Assembly (NCBI RefSeq): GCF_006539145.1
Contig: NZ_BJML01000001.1
Location: 496,001-560,000, forward strand
DNA: 64,000 nt
Reading direction: 5' to 3'
Source: Microbacterium testaceum
GTDB lineage: Bacteria; Actinomycetota; Actinomycetes; Actinomycetales; Microbacteriaceae
The position numbers and the translations under genes were made by a program. Of the stretch, positions 9,645 to 22,534 are shown in pieces (position 1 is the stretch's first letter; every line of letters begins with the position of its first letter). Under the pieces are notes generated by a model, which did not search any database, was not told where the DNA came from, and worked only from the letters and a program-made list of their open reading frames with translations.

Positions 9645-10214
9645 TCAGATCCAGTACTCGGGCGTCGTCAGCACCGCACGGGTGTCTTCGCCGGCGCGGC
9701 GCTGACGCGCAGTGGCGGGCACGCCCACGAGCACGCTGTCGGCCGGTGCGTCTCGCGTGACGACGGCGTTCGCCCCCACGACGGAGCGAGCCCCGAGAGT
9801 GATCGGCCCGAGGATCTTCGCCCCCGCGCCGACCGCGACCCCGTCGTGCAGGGTGGGGTGGCGCTTCCCGCCCTCGCGCTGACGACCGCCGAGCGTGACG
9901 CCGTGATACAGCATGACGTCGTCGCCGACCTCGGCGGTCTCGCCGATCACGACGCCCATGCCGTGGTCGATGAAGAAGCGGCGTCCGATCGTGGCACCGG
10001 GGTGGATCTCGACCCCGGTGAGCCACCGCGTCACCTGCGACAGGGCGCGCGCGGGGAAGCGCAGGCCGCGCCGCCAGAGGCGGTTCGCGATCCGGTACGA
10101 CCAGACGGCGTGCAGGCCCGGATAGAGCAGGGCGATCTCAAGACCGCCGCGCGCCGCGGGGTCGCGGAGTTTGGCGGCCGAGATGTCGTCGCGCAGGTGG
10201 GAGAGGGCCCCCAC
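9645..10214 (-). CDS. cysE: Serine O-acetyltransferase
   Basis: Transfers acetyl from acetyl-CoA to serine, giving O-acetylserine, the substrate of CysK. The 189-residue protein is a left-handed beta-helix hexapeptide-repeat acetyltransferase: [19 protein letters not shown] holds the catalytic His, followed by GVTLGG and [11 protein letters not shown] repeats. It is the short form common in Gram-positives. I set the start at the GTG at 10214 ([13 protein letters not shown]) because this gives the normal N-terminus and lies 1 base after the cysK stop; the frame runs on into cysK without meaning. It forms an operon with cysK. Confidence 0.93.
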   Translation of the reverse strand: MGALSHLRDDISAAKLRDPAARGGLEIALLYPGLHAVWSYRIANRLWRRGLRFPARALSQVTRWLTGVEIHPGATIGRRFFIDHGMGVVIGETAEVGDDVMLYHGVTLGGRQREGGKRHPTLHDGVAVGAGAKILGPITLGARSVVGANAVVTRDAPADSVLVGVPATARQRRAGEDTRAVLTTPEYWI

Positions 10215-10215
10215 G

Positions 10216-11154
10216 TCAGTCTTCGCGCAGGTGCTCGTAGAGCGCGGTCGAGAGGTACCGCTCGCCGTACGAGGGGATGATGACGACGATGTTCTTGCCG
10301 GCCGCCTCGGGGCGGCGCGCGACCTCGAGGGCCGCCCAGATCGCCGCACCCGACGACATGCCGACGAGGATGCCGTCCTTGGCCGCGGTCTCGCGGGCGA
10401 GGCGGATCGCGTCGTCGAACTCGACGTCGATCACCTCGTCGATGATGTCGCGGTCGAGGATCGCGGGCACGAAGTTGGGGCCGATGCCCTGGATCTTGTG
10501 GGGTCCGGGGTGGCCCTTCGTGAGCACGGGGGAGTCGGCGGGCTCGACGGCCACGACCTTCACTCCGGGTACGCGCTCCTTGAGCACCTGGCCGACGCCG
10601 GTGATGGTGCCGCCGGTGCCGATGCCGGCGACGAAGTAATCGACCTTGCCGTCGGTGTCGCGCAGGATCTCTTCCGCCGTGGTCTTGCGGTGGATCGCGG
10701 GGTTCGCCTCGTTCTCGAACTGGCGGGCCCAGACCGCGCCCGGCGTCTCGGCGACGATGCGCTTGGCCTCGTCGACGGCGTGCGACATGCCCTTGGTCGG
10801 GTCGGTGAGGACGAGCTCCGCCCCGAAGGCTTTGAGGAGGATGCGGCGCTCCTTCGACATCGACGCCGGCATCGTGAGAATGACCTTGTAGCCGCGGGCG
10901 GCGCCCACCATGGCGAGGGCGATGCCGGTGTTGCCGCTCGTCGACTCGACGAGCGTGCCGCCGGGCTTGAGCTCGCCCGAGGCCTCGGCCGCGTCGACGA
11001 TCGCGATGCCCAGGCGGTCCTTGACGCTCGACGCGGGGTTGTAGAACTCGAGCTTGGCGAGGATCTGGCCGCCGGCGCCCTCGGCGACGCGGTTGAGCCG
11101 CACGAGCGGCGTGTCGCCGAATGCAGAGGTGATGTCGGAGTGGATGCCGGGCAT
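10216..11154 (-). CDS. cysK: Cysteine synthase A (O-acetylserine sulfhydrylase)
   Basis: PLP enzyme that makes cysteine from O-acetylserine and sulfide. The 312-residue protein shows the PLP lysine in NPASSVKDR (K45), the substrate loop STSGNTGIA near residue 70 and the phosphate-binding GTGGTITG near residue 178. It is directly followed by cysE, so the two enzymes of the pathway, which form a complex in many bacteria, are made together. A GAAAGG Shine-Dalgarno sequence precedes the ATG, and a TAAAAT hexamer (11188-11193, minus strand) could be the -10 box, without a clear -35. Confidence 0.96.
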   Translation of the reverse strand: MPGIHSDITSAFGDTPLVRLNRVAEGAGGQILAKLEFYNPASSVKDRLGIAIVDAAEASGELKPGGTLVESTSGNTGIALAMVGAARGYKVILTMPASMSKERRILLKAFGAELVLTDPTKGMSHAVDEAKRIVAETPGAVWARQFENEANPAIHRKTTAEEILRDTDGKVDYFVAGIGTGGTITGVGQVLKERVPGVKVVAVEPADSPVLTKGHPGPHKIQGIGPNFVPAILDRDIIDEVIDVEFDDAIRLARETAAKDGILVGMSSGAAIWAALEVARRPEAAGKNIVVIIPSYGERYLSTALYEHLRED

Positions 11155-11253
11155 GGCTCGCCTTTCGCCGTCGGTCGGGACGCGATCATTTTAGGCGAGC
11201 CTTCCGACACCGCCGGCCCGTGTGACGCCGCGCGACTAGGCTGGGCTCCCGTC

Positions 11254-12147
11254 ATGCCAGAGACCGTCCCGCCCCCTGCCCCCGTCGCCGTTTCCGTCGC
11301 GGATGCCGTGCGCTCCGCCGCGCAGCGACTGCACGCAGCGGGAGTGCCCGACCCCCAGGTCGACGCCGAGTTGCTTACGGCCCATGTCCTCGGCTCCTCC
11401 CGCGGTGGCGTTCAAGCGGCCGCGGTCCGAGGGGACCGGATGCCGGAGCCGGCCGCGCGGGCGCTCGCCCCTCTGATCGACCGCCGCGCGGCTCGCGAGC
11501 CGCTGCAGCACCTCACCGGTCTCGCCCCGTTCCGCTCGATGGAGCTCGCCGTGGGCCCGGGCGTCTTCGTCCCGCGCCCCGAGACCGAGATGGTGGCCCA
11601 GCTCGCGATCGACGCGTTGCGCTCCGCGGCATCCGAGGCTCCGATCGCGGTCGATCTCGGCACCGGCTCCGGAGCCATCGCGCTCGCGATGGCCACGGAG
11701 GTGCCGCATTCGCGCGTGTTCGCAGCGGAGAACTCGGTCGACGCGTTCGTCTGGACGAAGCAGAACGTGGCCCGACTCCGCGCCGAAAACGTCACGCTCG
11801 CCTTCGTCGATCTCGCCGACGCGTTCCCCGAACTCGACGGAACCGTCTCGGTCGTGGCATCCAACCCTCCCTACGTCCCGGATGACGCGATCCCGCGCGA
11901 TCCCGAGGTGCGCCTCTACGACCCGCCGGCGGCGCTGTACGGAGGACCGGACGGCCTGGATGCCGTGCGCCACCTCAGCCGCGTCGGACTCCGCCTCGGC
12001 CACTCCGGTGCGACTCTCGTCATCGAGCACGGCGAGTGGCAGGGGGCGGCGATTCGCGACATCCTCACCGCCGACGGCTGGCGCTCGGCTGCGACCCACC
12101 CCGATCTGACGAGCAGGGACCGCGCCACGACCGCCACCCGCCCGTGA
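11254..12147 (+). CDS. prmC: Release factor glutamine methyltransferase
   Basis: SAM-dependent methyltransferase that methylates the Gln of the GGQ motif in release factors. The 297-residue protein has the N-terminal helical domain of PrmC, the SAM motif VDLGTGSGAIALAMA and the substrate motif SNPPYVP near residue 203. In many actinobacteria it directly follows prfA; here about 5.8 kb lies between them. I took the ATG at 11254 over the longer open frame because family homology starts there and a TAGGCT hexamer (11237-11242) ends 11 bases upstream, with no Shine-Dalgarno sequence. Confidence 0.94.
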   Translation: MPETVPPPAPVAVSVADAVRSAAQRLHAAGVPDPQVDAELLTAHVLGSSRGGVQAAAVRGDRMPEPAARALAPLIDRRAAREPLQHLTGLAPFRSMELAVGPGVFVPRPETEMVAQLAIDALRSAASEAPIAVDLGTGSGAIALAMATEVPHSRVFAAENSVDAFVWTKQNVARLRAENVTLAFVDLADAFPELDGTVSVVASNPPYVPDDAIPRDPEVRLYDPPAALYGGPDGLDAVRHLSRVGLRLGHSGATLVIEHGEWQGAAIRDILTADGWRSAATHPDLTSRDRATTATRP

Positions 12148-12186
12148 CCACGCGGGTGGCGGCGCGCGACTAGACTGACGCGCGTT

Positions 12187-12924
12187 ATGTCACCCGTCTA
12201 CGACTGCCGTGACGAATCGCAGCTGCTGTCCGGGATGCGCCACGCGCGTCAAGCGATCGGCCGCGGCGAACTCGTCGTGCTCCCCACCGACACCGTCTAC
12301 GGAATCGCCGCAGACGCGTTCAACGCGCGCGCCGTCGCGGGCCTGCTCGAGGCGAAGGGGCGCGGGCGACAGCAGCCGCCGCCGGTCCTCGTTCCCGGTG
12401 TCGGAACGCTGCGGGCCCTCGTCGCAGAGATCCCTCCCGCCGTCGACGACCTCGTCCGCGAGTTCTGGCCGGGTGGACTGACGATCGTGCTCCCCGCGCA
12501 GCCCTCGCTCTCGTGGGACCTCGGTGACACCCACGGCACGGTCGCGGTCCGCATGCCCGCGCAGAAGATGACGCTCGAGCTCCTCGAAGAGACCGGGCCG
12601 CTCGCTGTGTCGAGCGCGAACCTCACGGGTCGCGCCGCGGCGGTCGACATCGACTCCGCCCGCGACATGCTCGGCGACAGCGTGGCCGTCTACCTCGACG
12701 CCGGCGTCAGCGAGACGGGCATCGCCTCGACGATCATCGACGCGACGACGCTCGTCGGGGGAGCAGAACCCCGGATCCGCGTCTTGCGCGAGGGGGCGAT
12801 CTCGCGCGACCGTCTGCGCGCGGTGGTGGGCGACCTCCTCGAGCCCGATCCCGTCGACGACGTCGCCGATCCGTTGGCGGCGCCGTCCGCGACGACCCCG
12901 GATGCCGAGGCGCCGGGTCCGTGA
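12187..12924 (+). CDS. tsaC: L-threonylcarbamoyladenylate synthase (YrdC/Sua5 type)
   Basis: Makes threonylcarbamoyl-AMP from threonine, bicarbonate and ATP, for the t6A modification of tRNAs that read ANN codons. The YrdC domain covers about residues 10-215, with the N-terminal VVLPTDTVYGIAADAF motif and the SSANLTGR motif near 140. The C-terminal Sua5 domain is absent; a short acidic/proline-rich tail ends the 245 residues. A TAGACT hexamer (12171-12176) ends 10 bases before the ATG, suggesting a leaderless transcript. The stop overlaps the GTG of the next gene. Confidence 0.93.
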   Translation: MSPVYDCRDESQLLSGMRHARQAIGRGELVVLPTDTVYGIAADAFNARAVAGLLEAKGRGRQQPPPVLVPGVGTLRALVAEIPPAVDDLVREFWPGGLTIVLPAQPSLSWDLGDTHGTVAVRMPAQKMTLELLEETGPLAVSSANLTGRAAAVDIDSARDMLGDSVAVYLDAGVSETGIASTIIDATTLVGGAEPRIRVLREGAISRDRLRAVVGDLLEPDPVDDVADPLAAPSATTPDAEAPGP

Positions 12925-14093
12925 CCCAATACCTCCTCACCATCCTGTTCACGGCGGCGGTCACGCTCGCGCTGTCGTGGGTGGTGTGGAAGCTCGCCCT
13001 GCGGTTCAAGCTGTACCCCGGCATCCGTGACCGCGACGTGCACAAGACTCCGACCCCGCGGCTCGGCGGCGTCGCCATGTTCCTCGGCGTGGTGGCGGCC
13101 TTCGCGCTCTCGAGCAAAAACCCGTACTTCGCGATCTTCTGGATCGACCCCGTGCCGGTGCTCTCGCTCCTCGGCGCGGTGCTGCTCATCGTGCTCGTCG
13201 GCGTCGCCGACGATCTGTGGGATCTCGACTGGATGATCAAGCTCGGGGCGCAGTTCGTGGCGGCCGGCGTCATCGCCTGGTTCGGTCAACTGCAGATCCT
13301 GTCGCTTCCGATCGGCGCTCTCACGGTGGGATCGAGCTGGGTGAGCTTCCTGCTGACCGTGTTCGCGATGGTGGTGGTCATGAACGCCGTGAACTTCATC
13401 GACGGTTTGAACGGCCTGGTGGCGGGCGTCTGTCTGATCGCGAACGGCGTCTTCTTCGCGTACTCGTACCTTCTCGTGCGCGACACGGGAGCGAGCACCT
13501 ACTTCAACCTCGCCTCCTTCATCGCGGCGGTGCTCGTGGGCGCGTGCCTGGGGTTCCTGCCGATGAACTGGACTCCGGCCAAGCTGTTCATGGGCGATGC
13601 CGGGGCGCTCATGCTCGGGCTGCTCATGGCGAGCTCCGCCGTCGCGATCACCGGTCAGCTCGACCCCGCCGTTCTCGACCCGGAGAAGATCGGCCGTTCC
13701 CAGCTGCTCGGGGCGTTCATCCCCATCCTGCTGCCCGTGGTCATCGTGCTGCTCCCCCTGCTCGATTTCGGTCTCGCGGTGGTGCGGCGGCAGTGGGCGG
13801 GCCGGTCGCCCTTCTCCCCGGATCGCAAGCACCTTCACCACCGCATGCTCGATATGGGGCACACCGACCGTGACGCGGTCCTCATCTTCTACAGCTGGAC
13901 CGCCGTGGTGAGCCTCGCGTTCCTGCTGATGTACATCGGCACCCAGCAGGGCTGGCCCGGCGACTATGCGATCGGCATCGCCTTCGGCGTGACCGGCGTC
14001 GCCGCGTGCGCCGTCCTCACGCTCCTGCCCTCCCAACACCGTCTGCGGCTGACCCGCCGCCCCCGACCCACCCGACCGGAGTCCCCCTCATGA
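12921..14093 (+). CDS. Polyprenyl-phosphate N-acetylglucosaminyl-1-phosphate transferase (MraY/WecA family)
   Basis: Integral membrane transferase of 390 residues that loads a sugar-1-phosphate onto polyprenyl phosphate to start a cell-wall glycopolymer. It has around ten hydrophobic segments and the family's cytoplasmic motifs: GGVAMFLG, VADDLWDLDW (Asp pair), NFIDGLNGLVAG, FMGDAGALMLG and the His-rich HLHHRMLDMGH. The last motif and the position before the atp genes fit the WecA/Rfe/TagO branch rather than MraY. GTG overlaps the tsaC stop (GTGA), and its own stop overlaps the next ATG (ATGA). Confidence 0.92.
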   Translation: MTQYLLTILFTAAVTLALSWVVWKLALRFKLYPGIRDRDVHKTPTPRLGGVAMFLGVVAAFALSSKNPYFAIFWIDPVPVLSLLGAVLLIVLVGVADDLWDLDWMIKLGAQFVAAGVIAWFGQLQILSLPIGALTVGSSWVSFLLTVFAMVVVMNAVNFIDGLNGLVAGVCLIANGVFFAYSYLLVRDTGASTYFNLASFIAAVLVGACLGFLPMNWTPAKLFMGDAGALMLGLLMASSAVAITGQLDPAVLDPEKIGRSQLLGAFIPILLPVVIVLLPLLDFGLAVVRRQWAGRSPFSPDRKHLHHRMLDMGHTDRDAVLIFYSWTAVVSLAFLLMYIGTQQGWPGDYAIGIAFGVTGVAACAVLTLLPSQHRLRLTRRPRPTRPESPS

Positions 14094-14578
14094 GCAGTGT
14101 TCCCCCCGCCCCTCGCCGCCCTCTCTCCAGTACCCCGGTGCTGCGCACCGCCCTGGTCTGGGGCGGCATCGTGACGGCGGTGCTCCTCGTTCTCGGTGCC
14201 GCGCTCGGCTTCCTCGTCGGAGGTGGGGGAGGCCTCGGCAGCGCGCTGTCGGGCGTCGCCGTCAGCGCGATCTTCCTCGCGGTGACGGCCATCAGCATCC
14301 TCGTGGCGAACCGCTGGTTCGGCGATCCCCTCTACGTTCCGATCTTCTTCGGGATCGTCCTGGGCGGCTGGCTGCTCAAGCTCATCCTGTTCATCGTGGC
14401 GATCGTCGTGCTGCGCGGACAGGGCTGGGTCGACCCGGTCGTGTTCTACGTGGCGCTCGTCGTCAGCGTGATCGCCTCGCTCGCCGTCGACGTGGTGGTG
14501 CTCCTGCGCATGCGCATCCCGAGCGTGAGCGATGTGACCCTGCCCACCGACCCCGACGCGGGCGAACGCCGATCCTAG
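14090..14578 (+). CDS. AtpI-like membrane protein preceding ATP synthase
   Basis: Small hydrophobic protein of 162 residues with four predicted membrane segments (about 25-48, 55-75, 85-107 and 117-140), a short Pro/Ser-rich N-terminus and a charged C-terminal tail. Sequence alone does not identify it, but the position directly before atpB matches the AtpI/AtpZ-like proteins that precede ATP synthase operons, some of which help c-ring assembly or cation supply. The ATG at 14090 overlaps the stop of the preceding transferase gene, so that start is preferred over the longer frame. Confidence 0.8.
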   Translation: MSSVPPAPRRPLSSTPVLRTALVWGGIVTAVLLVLGAALGFLVGGGGGLGSALSGVAVSAIFLAVTAISILVANRWFGDPLYVPIFFGIVLGGWLLKLILFIVAIVVLRGQGWVDPVVFYVALVVSVIASLAVDVVVLLRMRIPSVSDVTLPTDPDAGERRS

Positions 14579-14675
14579 GCCCCCGTATCCCATGAGGCGG
14601 CACGTCGAGGCCCACTAGTCCGCCGGCGAGACGATCGCTGCAGCCGGACTCATGGATCCGCCGGGAGTTTGATAG

Positions 14676-15881
<1,206 letters not shown>

Positions 15882-15916
15882 TCCCGGCCGCTCTCGATTC
15901 ACTGTAAGGAGACAGG

Positions 15917-16474
15917 ATGCTGAACGCTCTTGTCACTCTCGCCGCGGAGCCCGCGGGGGAAGCGCACAACCCGCTGCTTCCTGCGGTCTACGACATCATC
16001 TGGTCGGCGGTGTGCTTCGTCGTCATCATCTTCGTGGTGTGGCGCGTCGCTCTGCCGCGCATGGCGAAGCTGCTCGACGAGCGCAGTGCTGCCATCGAGG
16101 GCAACATCGCGAAGGCCGACGAGGCCCAGCGTCAGGCCGAGGCCGCCCTCGAGCAGTACACGGCTCAGCTCGCCGAGGCGCGCCGCGAAGCCGGTGAGAT
16201 CCGCGAGTCCGCCACGCAGGACGGTCGCAAGATCGTCGCCGAGGCGCGCGAGACCGCGGCCGCCGATGCCGCTCGCATCACCGCGTCCGCGCACGCCCAG
16301 ATCGAGGCCGAGCGTCAGGCCACCCTCGTGCAGCTGCGCTCCGAGGTCGGTACCCTCGCGGTCGACCTCGCCGGCAATGTGATCGGTGAGACCCTGTCCG
16401 ACGACGCGCGTGCGAACGCCGTGGTCGACCGCTTCCTCGCCGAGCTCGAGGCGTCCGAGAAGGCGGCCAAGTAA
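15917..16474 (+). CDS. atpF: ATP synthase Fo subunit b
   Basis: Peripheral stalk subunit of 185 residues with one N-terminal membrane helix (about 19-40, IIWSAVCFVVIIFVVW) and a long charged coiled coil from about residue 50 (AALEQYTAQLAEARREAGEI). It links Fo to the delta subunit on top of F1. AAGGAG precedes the ATG. Its TAA overlaps the ATG of atpH (TAATG), so the two stalk subunits are coupled. Here b and delta are separate proteins, unlike the fused b-delta of mycobacteria. Confidence 0.96.
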   Translation: MLNALVTLAAEPAGEAHNPLLPAVYDIIWSAVCFVVIIFVVWRVALPRMAKLLDERSAAIEGNIAKADEAQRQAEAALEQYTAQLAEARREAGEIRESATQDGRKIVAEARETAAADAARITASAHAQIEAERQATLVQLRSEVGTLAVDLAGNVIGETLSDDARANAVVDRFLAELEASEKAAK

Positions 16475-17262
16475 TGGGCAGCGCGACCACTCAGGCGCGG
16501 ACCGCGACGACGGAGGCGCTGGCCTCCACGTCGGGCGTCGATCTCGACGTCGCGCGCGAGCTGTTCGCGGCCGTCGGTGCCGTGAGCGGATCGTCGCAGT
16601 TGAGCGGCGCGCTGTCCGACTCGTCGGTGCCGGCCCCCGCTCGCGCGGGGCTGGTCTCGGCCGTCTTCGGCTCCACCTACCGTCCCGCCACCGTCGCCCT
16701 GCTCTCCAGCGCCGCCCAGCAGCGCTGGTCGAACGACGGGCAGTTCGTGGAGGGTCTCGAAGAGCTGGCGATCCAGGCGACCTCGGTCGCCGAGTCGGCG
16801 GACATCGAGTCGGAGCTGTTCGCCTTCTCGCGCACCGTCGCGAGCAACGGCGGGCTCGAGCTCGCTCTCGGTGGGCGCCTCGGCGGCGCCTCGGCGAAGG
16901 GGTCGCTCGTCTCGACCCTTCTCGACGGTCGCGCGAGCGCGGGCACTGCACTCATCGTGTCGTCGCTGGTGCAGAACGCCCGCGGTCGCCGTGTGCGCGC
17001 TCTGCTGCGCCGTGCCGAGCGCATCGTCGCCGACCAGCGCGCGCGCATCGTCGCGACCGTGTACGCCGCGGCACCTCTGAGCGCCGAGCAGCAGACCCGT
17101 CTGCAGAACTCTCTCAGCGCACGTTACGGTTCGGCGGTCACGCTGAACACCGTGATCGACCCGACGGTGGTCGGCGGTCTGCGTGTGCAGGTCGCGGACG
17201 ACGTCATCGACGCGAGCGTGTCCGCACGTCTCGCTGACCTCCGCCAGCGGATCGCAGGCTAA
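16474..17262 (+). CDS. atpH: ATP synthase F1 subunit delta
   Basis: Joins the peripheral stalk to the top of the alpha3beta3 head. The protein has 262 residues, about 80 more than E. coli delta. The conserved C-terminal part is clear ([30 protein letters not shown], then [23 protein letters not shown]). A longer N-terminal half is common in actinobacterial delta subunits. The ATG overlaps the atpF stop. Confidence 0.94.
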   Translation: MGSATTQARTATTEALASTSGVDLDVARELFAAVGAVSGSSQLSGALSDSSVPAPARAGLVSAVFGSTYRPATVALLSSAAQQRWSNDGQFVEGLEELAIQATSVAESADIESELFAFSRTVASNGGLELALGGRLGGASAKGSLVSTLLDGRASAGTALIVSSLVQNARGRRVRALLRRAERIVADQRARIVATVYAAAPLSAEQQTRLQNSLSARYGSAVTLNTVIDPTVVGGLRVQVADDVIDASVSARLADLRQRIAG

Positions 17263-17324
17263 AGACTTTCCGCCCGAGTGGGCGTGGATCTGGGGGCCGA
17301 GTGCCCCACGAACGAAGGAAGACA

Positions 17325-18956
17325 ATGGCAGATCTCTCTATCAGCCCCGACGTCATTCGTGACGCGCTGAAGGACTTCGTCAACGCCTACGAGCCCACCG
17401 GCGCTGCGGCGACCGAGGTCGGCGCCGTCGTCGACGCGGCCGACGGCATCGCACACGTCGAGGGCCTTCCGGGCGTCATGGCCAACGAGCTCATCCGCTT
17501 CGCGGACGGCACGCTCGGCCTCGCTCAGAACCTCGACGAGAACGAGATCGGTGTGGTCGTCCTCGGCGACTTCGCCGGCATCGAAGAAGGCCAGAGCGTC
17601 ACCCGCACCGGTGAGGTCCTCTCGGTCGGCGTCGGTGACGGCTACCTGGGTCGCGTCGTCGACCCGCTCGGCAACCCGATCGACGGTCTCGGCGAGATCG
17701 CGACCGAGGGCCGTCGCGCGCTCGAGCTCCAGGCGCCCGGCGTCATGCAGCGCAAGAGCGTTCACGAGCCCCTGCAGACCGGCATCAAGGCGATCGACGC
17801 GATGATCCCGGTCGGACGCGGCCAGCGCCAGCTCATCATCGGCGACCGCCAGACCGGTAAGACGGCCATCGCGATCGACACGATCATCAACCAGCGGGCC
17901 AACTGGGAGTCCGGCGACGTCAACAAGCAGGTGCGCTGCATCTACGTCGCGATCGGCCAGAAGGGCTCGACCATCGCTTCGGTGAAGGGCGCCCTCGAGG
18001 AGGCCGGCGCGATGGAGTACACCACCATCGTCGCAGCCCCGGCCTCCGACCCCGCCGGATTCAAGTACCTCGCCCCCTACACCGGCTCGGCCATCGGTCA
18101 GCACTGGATGTACGGCGGCAAGCACGTCCTCATCATCTTCGACGACCTCTCGAAGCAGGCCGAGGCCTACCGTGCTGTTTCGCTGCTGCTGCGCCGTCCG
18201 CCGGGCCGCGAGGCGTACCCCGGTGACGTCTTCTACCTGCACTCGCGTCTGCTCGAGCGTTGCGCGAAGCTGTCCGACGAGCTCGGGGCCGGTTCGATGA
18301 CGGGTCTGCCCATCATCGAGACCAAGGCCAACGACGTCTCGGCGTACATCCCGACCAACGTGATCTCGATCACCGACGGCCAGATCTTCCTGCAGTCCGA
18401 CCTCTTCAACGCCAACCAGCGTCCCGCGGTCGACGTGGGTATCTCGGTCTCGCGCGTGGGCGGTGACGCTCAGGTCAAGTCGATCAAGAAGGTCTCCGGA
18501 ACGCTGAAGCTGGAGCTCGCGCAGTACCGCTCGCTCGAGGCTTTCGCGATGTTCGCGAGCGACCTCGACGCGGCGTCGCGCCGTCAGCTCGCCCGTGGTG
18601 CCCGTCTGACCGAGCTCCTCAAGCAGCCGCAGTACTCGCCGTACCCGGTCGAGGAGCAGGTCGTCTCGATCTGGGCCGGCACGAACGGCAAGCTCGACAC
18701 CGTCGAGGTGTCCGATGTCCTTCGCTTCGAGCGCGAGCTGTTGGACTACCTCCGCCGCAACTCGACTGTGCTCGACACGCTGCGCGAGACGAACGTGCTC
18801 GGCGACGACACGCTCGCGGAGCTGGAGCAGAAGATCGACGCGTTTGCGAAGGAATTCCAGCCCGGCAAGGATCAGGGCGTCGTCGGGGCAGAGAAGGTCG
18901 ACGCTGCCGAGGCGGAAGACGTCAACCAGGAGCGGATCGTCAAGGGCCGTCGCTGA
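17325..18956 (+). CDS. atpA: ATP synthase F1 subunit alpha
   Basis: Non-catalytic nucleotide-binding subunit of F1, 543 residues. It shows the Walker A GDRQTGKT near residue 172, the Walker B-like [12 protein letters not shown], and the signature [14 protein letters not shown]. The ATG at 17325 follows GAAGGAAGACA and gives the normal N-terminus ([11 protein letters not shown]); an in-frame GTG at 17301 would only add eight residues. The C-terminal tail is slightly longer than in E. coli, as is usual in actinobacteria. Confidence 0.98.
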   Translation: MADLSISPDVIRDALKDFVNAYEPTGAAATEVGAVVDAADGIAHVEGLPGVMANELIRFADGTLGLAQNLDENEIGVVVLGDFAGIEEGQSVTRTGEVLSVGVGDGYLGRVVDPLGNPIDGLGEIATEGRRALELQAPGVMQRKSVHEPLQTGIKAIDAMIPVGRGQRQLIIGDRQTGKTAIAIDTIINQRANWESGDVNKQVRCIYVAIGQKGSTIASVKGALEEAGAMEYTTIVAAPASDPAGFKYLAPYTGSAIGQHWMYGGKHVLIIFDDLSKQAEAYRAVSLLLRRPPGREAYPGDVFYLHSRLLERCAKLSDELGAGSMTGLPIIETKANDVSAYIPTNVISITDGQIFLQSDLFNANQRPAVDVGISVSRVGGDAQVKSIKKVSGTLKLELAQYRSLEAFAMFASDLDAASRRQLARGARLTELLKQPQYSPYPVEEQVVSIWAGTNGKLDTVEVSDVLRFERELLDYLRRNSTVLDTLRETNVLGDDTLAELEQKIDAFAKEFQPGKDQGVVGAEKVDAAEAEDVNQERIVKGRR

Positions 18957-18980
18957 TAGCGACGACACGAGAACGGAATC

Positions 18981-21351
<2,371 letters not shown>

Positions 21352-21352
21352 C

Positions 21353-21613
21353 ATGTCGTTGCGCGTGAGCCTGGTGTCGGCCGACGCCGAGGTGTGGACG
21401 GGGGAGGCCTCGCTCGTCGTGGCCAAGACCGTCGAGGGTGAGATCGGCTTCATGCAGGGGCATGAGCCCGTGCTCGCGATCCTCGCCCAGGGCGAGGTGC
21501 GCATCACCCGCACCGACGGCTCGAAGATCCTCGCCAACGCCGAGGACGGCTTCCTGTCGATGGCGAACGATGAACTCACGATCGTCGCCGGAAACGCCGC
21601 ACTCGTCTCCTGA
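21353..21613 (+). CDS. atpC: ATP synthase F1 subunit epsilon, short form
   Basis: Subunit of the central stalk foot. The 86 residues cover only the N-terminal beta-sandwich (EIGFMQGHEPVLAILAQGEVRI, then FLSMANDELTIVAG). The C-terminal two-helix domain, which in E. coli and Bacillus acts as an inhibitory arm, is entirely missing (E. coli epsilon has 139 residues). The gene starts 1 base after the atpD stop and ends just before a strong terminator, so the short end is real and not a window or frame effect. Confidence 0.95.
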   Translation: MSLRVSLVSADAEVWTGEASLVVAKTVEGEIGFMQGHEPVLAILAQGEVRITRTDGSKILANAEDGFLSMANDELTIVAGNAALVS

Positions 21614-21630
21614 CGTCTTCTCTTCATTCG

Positions 21631-21670
21631 ATGCGCGCCGCCCGGTCTCCGGGCGGCGCGCATCGTCTTT
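21631..21670 (+). terminator. Terminator of the ATP synthase operon
   Basis: A perfect 15-bp stem (21631-21645 with 21649-21663) closed by a 3-base TCT loop and followed by CGTCTTT, 17 bases after the atpC stop. Confidence 0.88.
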
Positions 21671-21684
21671 CCCACGGAGAATCC

Positions 21685-22434
21685 ATGCTCGTCCTGCTTC
21701 CTCCCTCCGAGACCAAGCGTCCCGGCGGCGAAGGTGCTCCCCTCGACTTCGACGGGCTCGCCCTGCCGTCGCTGCGCTCTGCGCGCGAGTCGGTCGTCGA
21801 TGCGCTCATCGCTCTCTCCTCCGATGAGGAGGAAGCCGCGCGGGTGCTCAAGATCAGCGCGAAGCGCCGGCACGAGGTCGCTGACAACGCGGCCCTCCGG
21901 ACCTCGCCGACCCTGCCGGCGATCGATCGCTACACCGGTGTCCTCTTCGACGCTCTCGACGCGGGAAGCCTGGAGGCCCCGGCACGCTCCTGGCTCGGCG
22001 ATCACGTCATGATCCACTCCGCGCCCCTCGGGCCCGTCGCGGCGCTGGATGGCATCCCGGCCTACCGCCTTGCGGCGGGCACGTCCGTGCCCGGCATCCC
22101 GTCGCTGCGACGCATCTGGGCAGGTGCCGTGAGCGAGGCGTGGGAGGAGCTCCGGCCGGATTTCGTCGTCGACCTGCGCTCGGAGGCGTACGCCGCCCTC
22201 GGTCCTCTGCCCGCCGGGGTCCCCTCAGCGTACGTCCGCGTCATGAGCGAGGACTCGGGGGGTGAGGCTCGCGCGCTGAACCATTTCAACAAGCACGCGA
22301 AGGGCGAGCTCGTACGGGCGCTGGCGTCGCAGGCCGCGCGGATCGGGTCTCTTGACGATCTCCACGCCTGGGCGCAGGGCGCGGGGTGGACGCTCCGCGC
22401 CGGCGGCCCTGGCGAGGTGGCGCTGATTGTATGA
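21685..22434 (+). CDS. yaaA: Peroxide stress protein YaaA (UPF0246)
   Basis: A 249-residue member of the YaaA/UPF0246 family, linked in E. coli to lowering free iron under peroxide stress; the molecular activity is not settled here. Family signs are the N-terminal MLVLLPPSETK, YTGVLFDALD, VVDLRSEAY and the C-terminal FNKHAKGELVRAL. The ATG at 21685 is preceded by CACGGAG and directly follows the atp terminator, so it is probably transcribed on its own. Confidence 0.92.
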   Translation: MLVLLPPSETKRPGGEGAPLDFDGLALPSLRSARESVVDALIALSSDEEEAARVLKISAKRRHEVADNAALRTSPTLPAIDRYTGVLFDALDAGSLEAPARSWLGDHVMIHSAPLGPVAALDGIPAYRLAAGTSVPGIPSLRRIWAGAVSEAWEELRPDFVVDLRSEAYAALGPLPAGVPSAYVRVMSEDSGGEARALNHFNKHAKGELVRALASQAARIGSLDDLHAWAQGAGWTLRAGGPGEVALIV

Positions 22435-22534
22435 CATCCGAGTGCCCCTGTCAGGAAAGACTCAGGTTCGCTAGCATGTGACACGCGGGGGGCGCACGGA
22501 TGCTCCTCGCGCACTCGCTTGGAAAGGAACTCGC

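Noticed and set aside
17301..17325. GTG start of atpA at 17301
   Set aside because: The ATG at 17325 has the better Shine-Dalgarno sequence and the conserved N-terminus.
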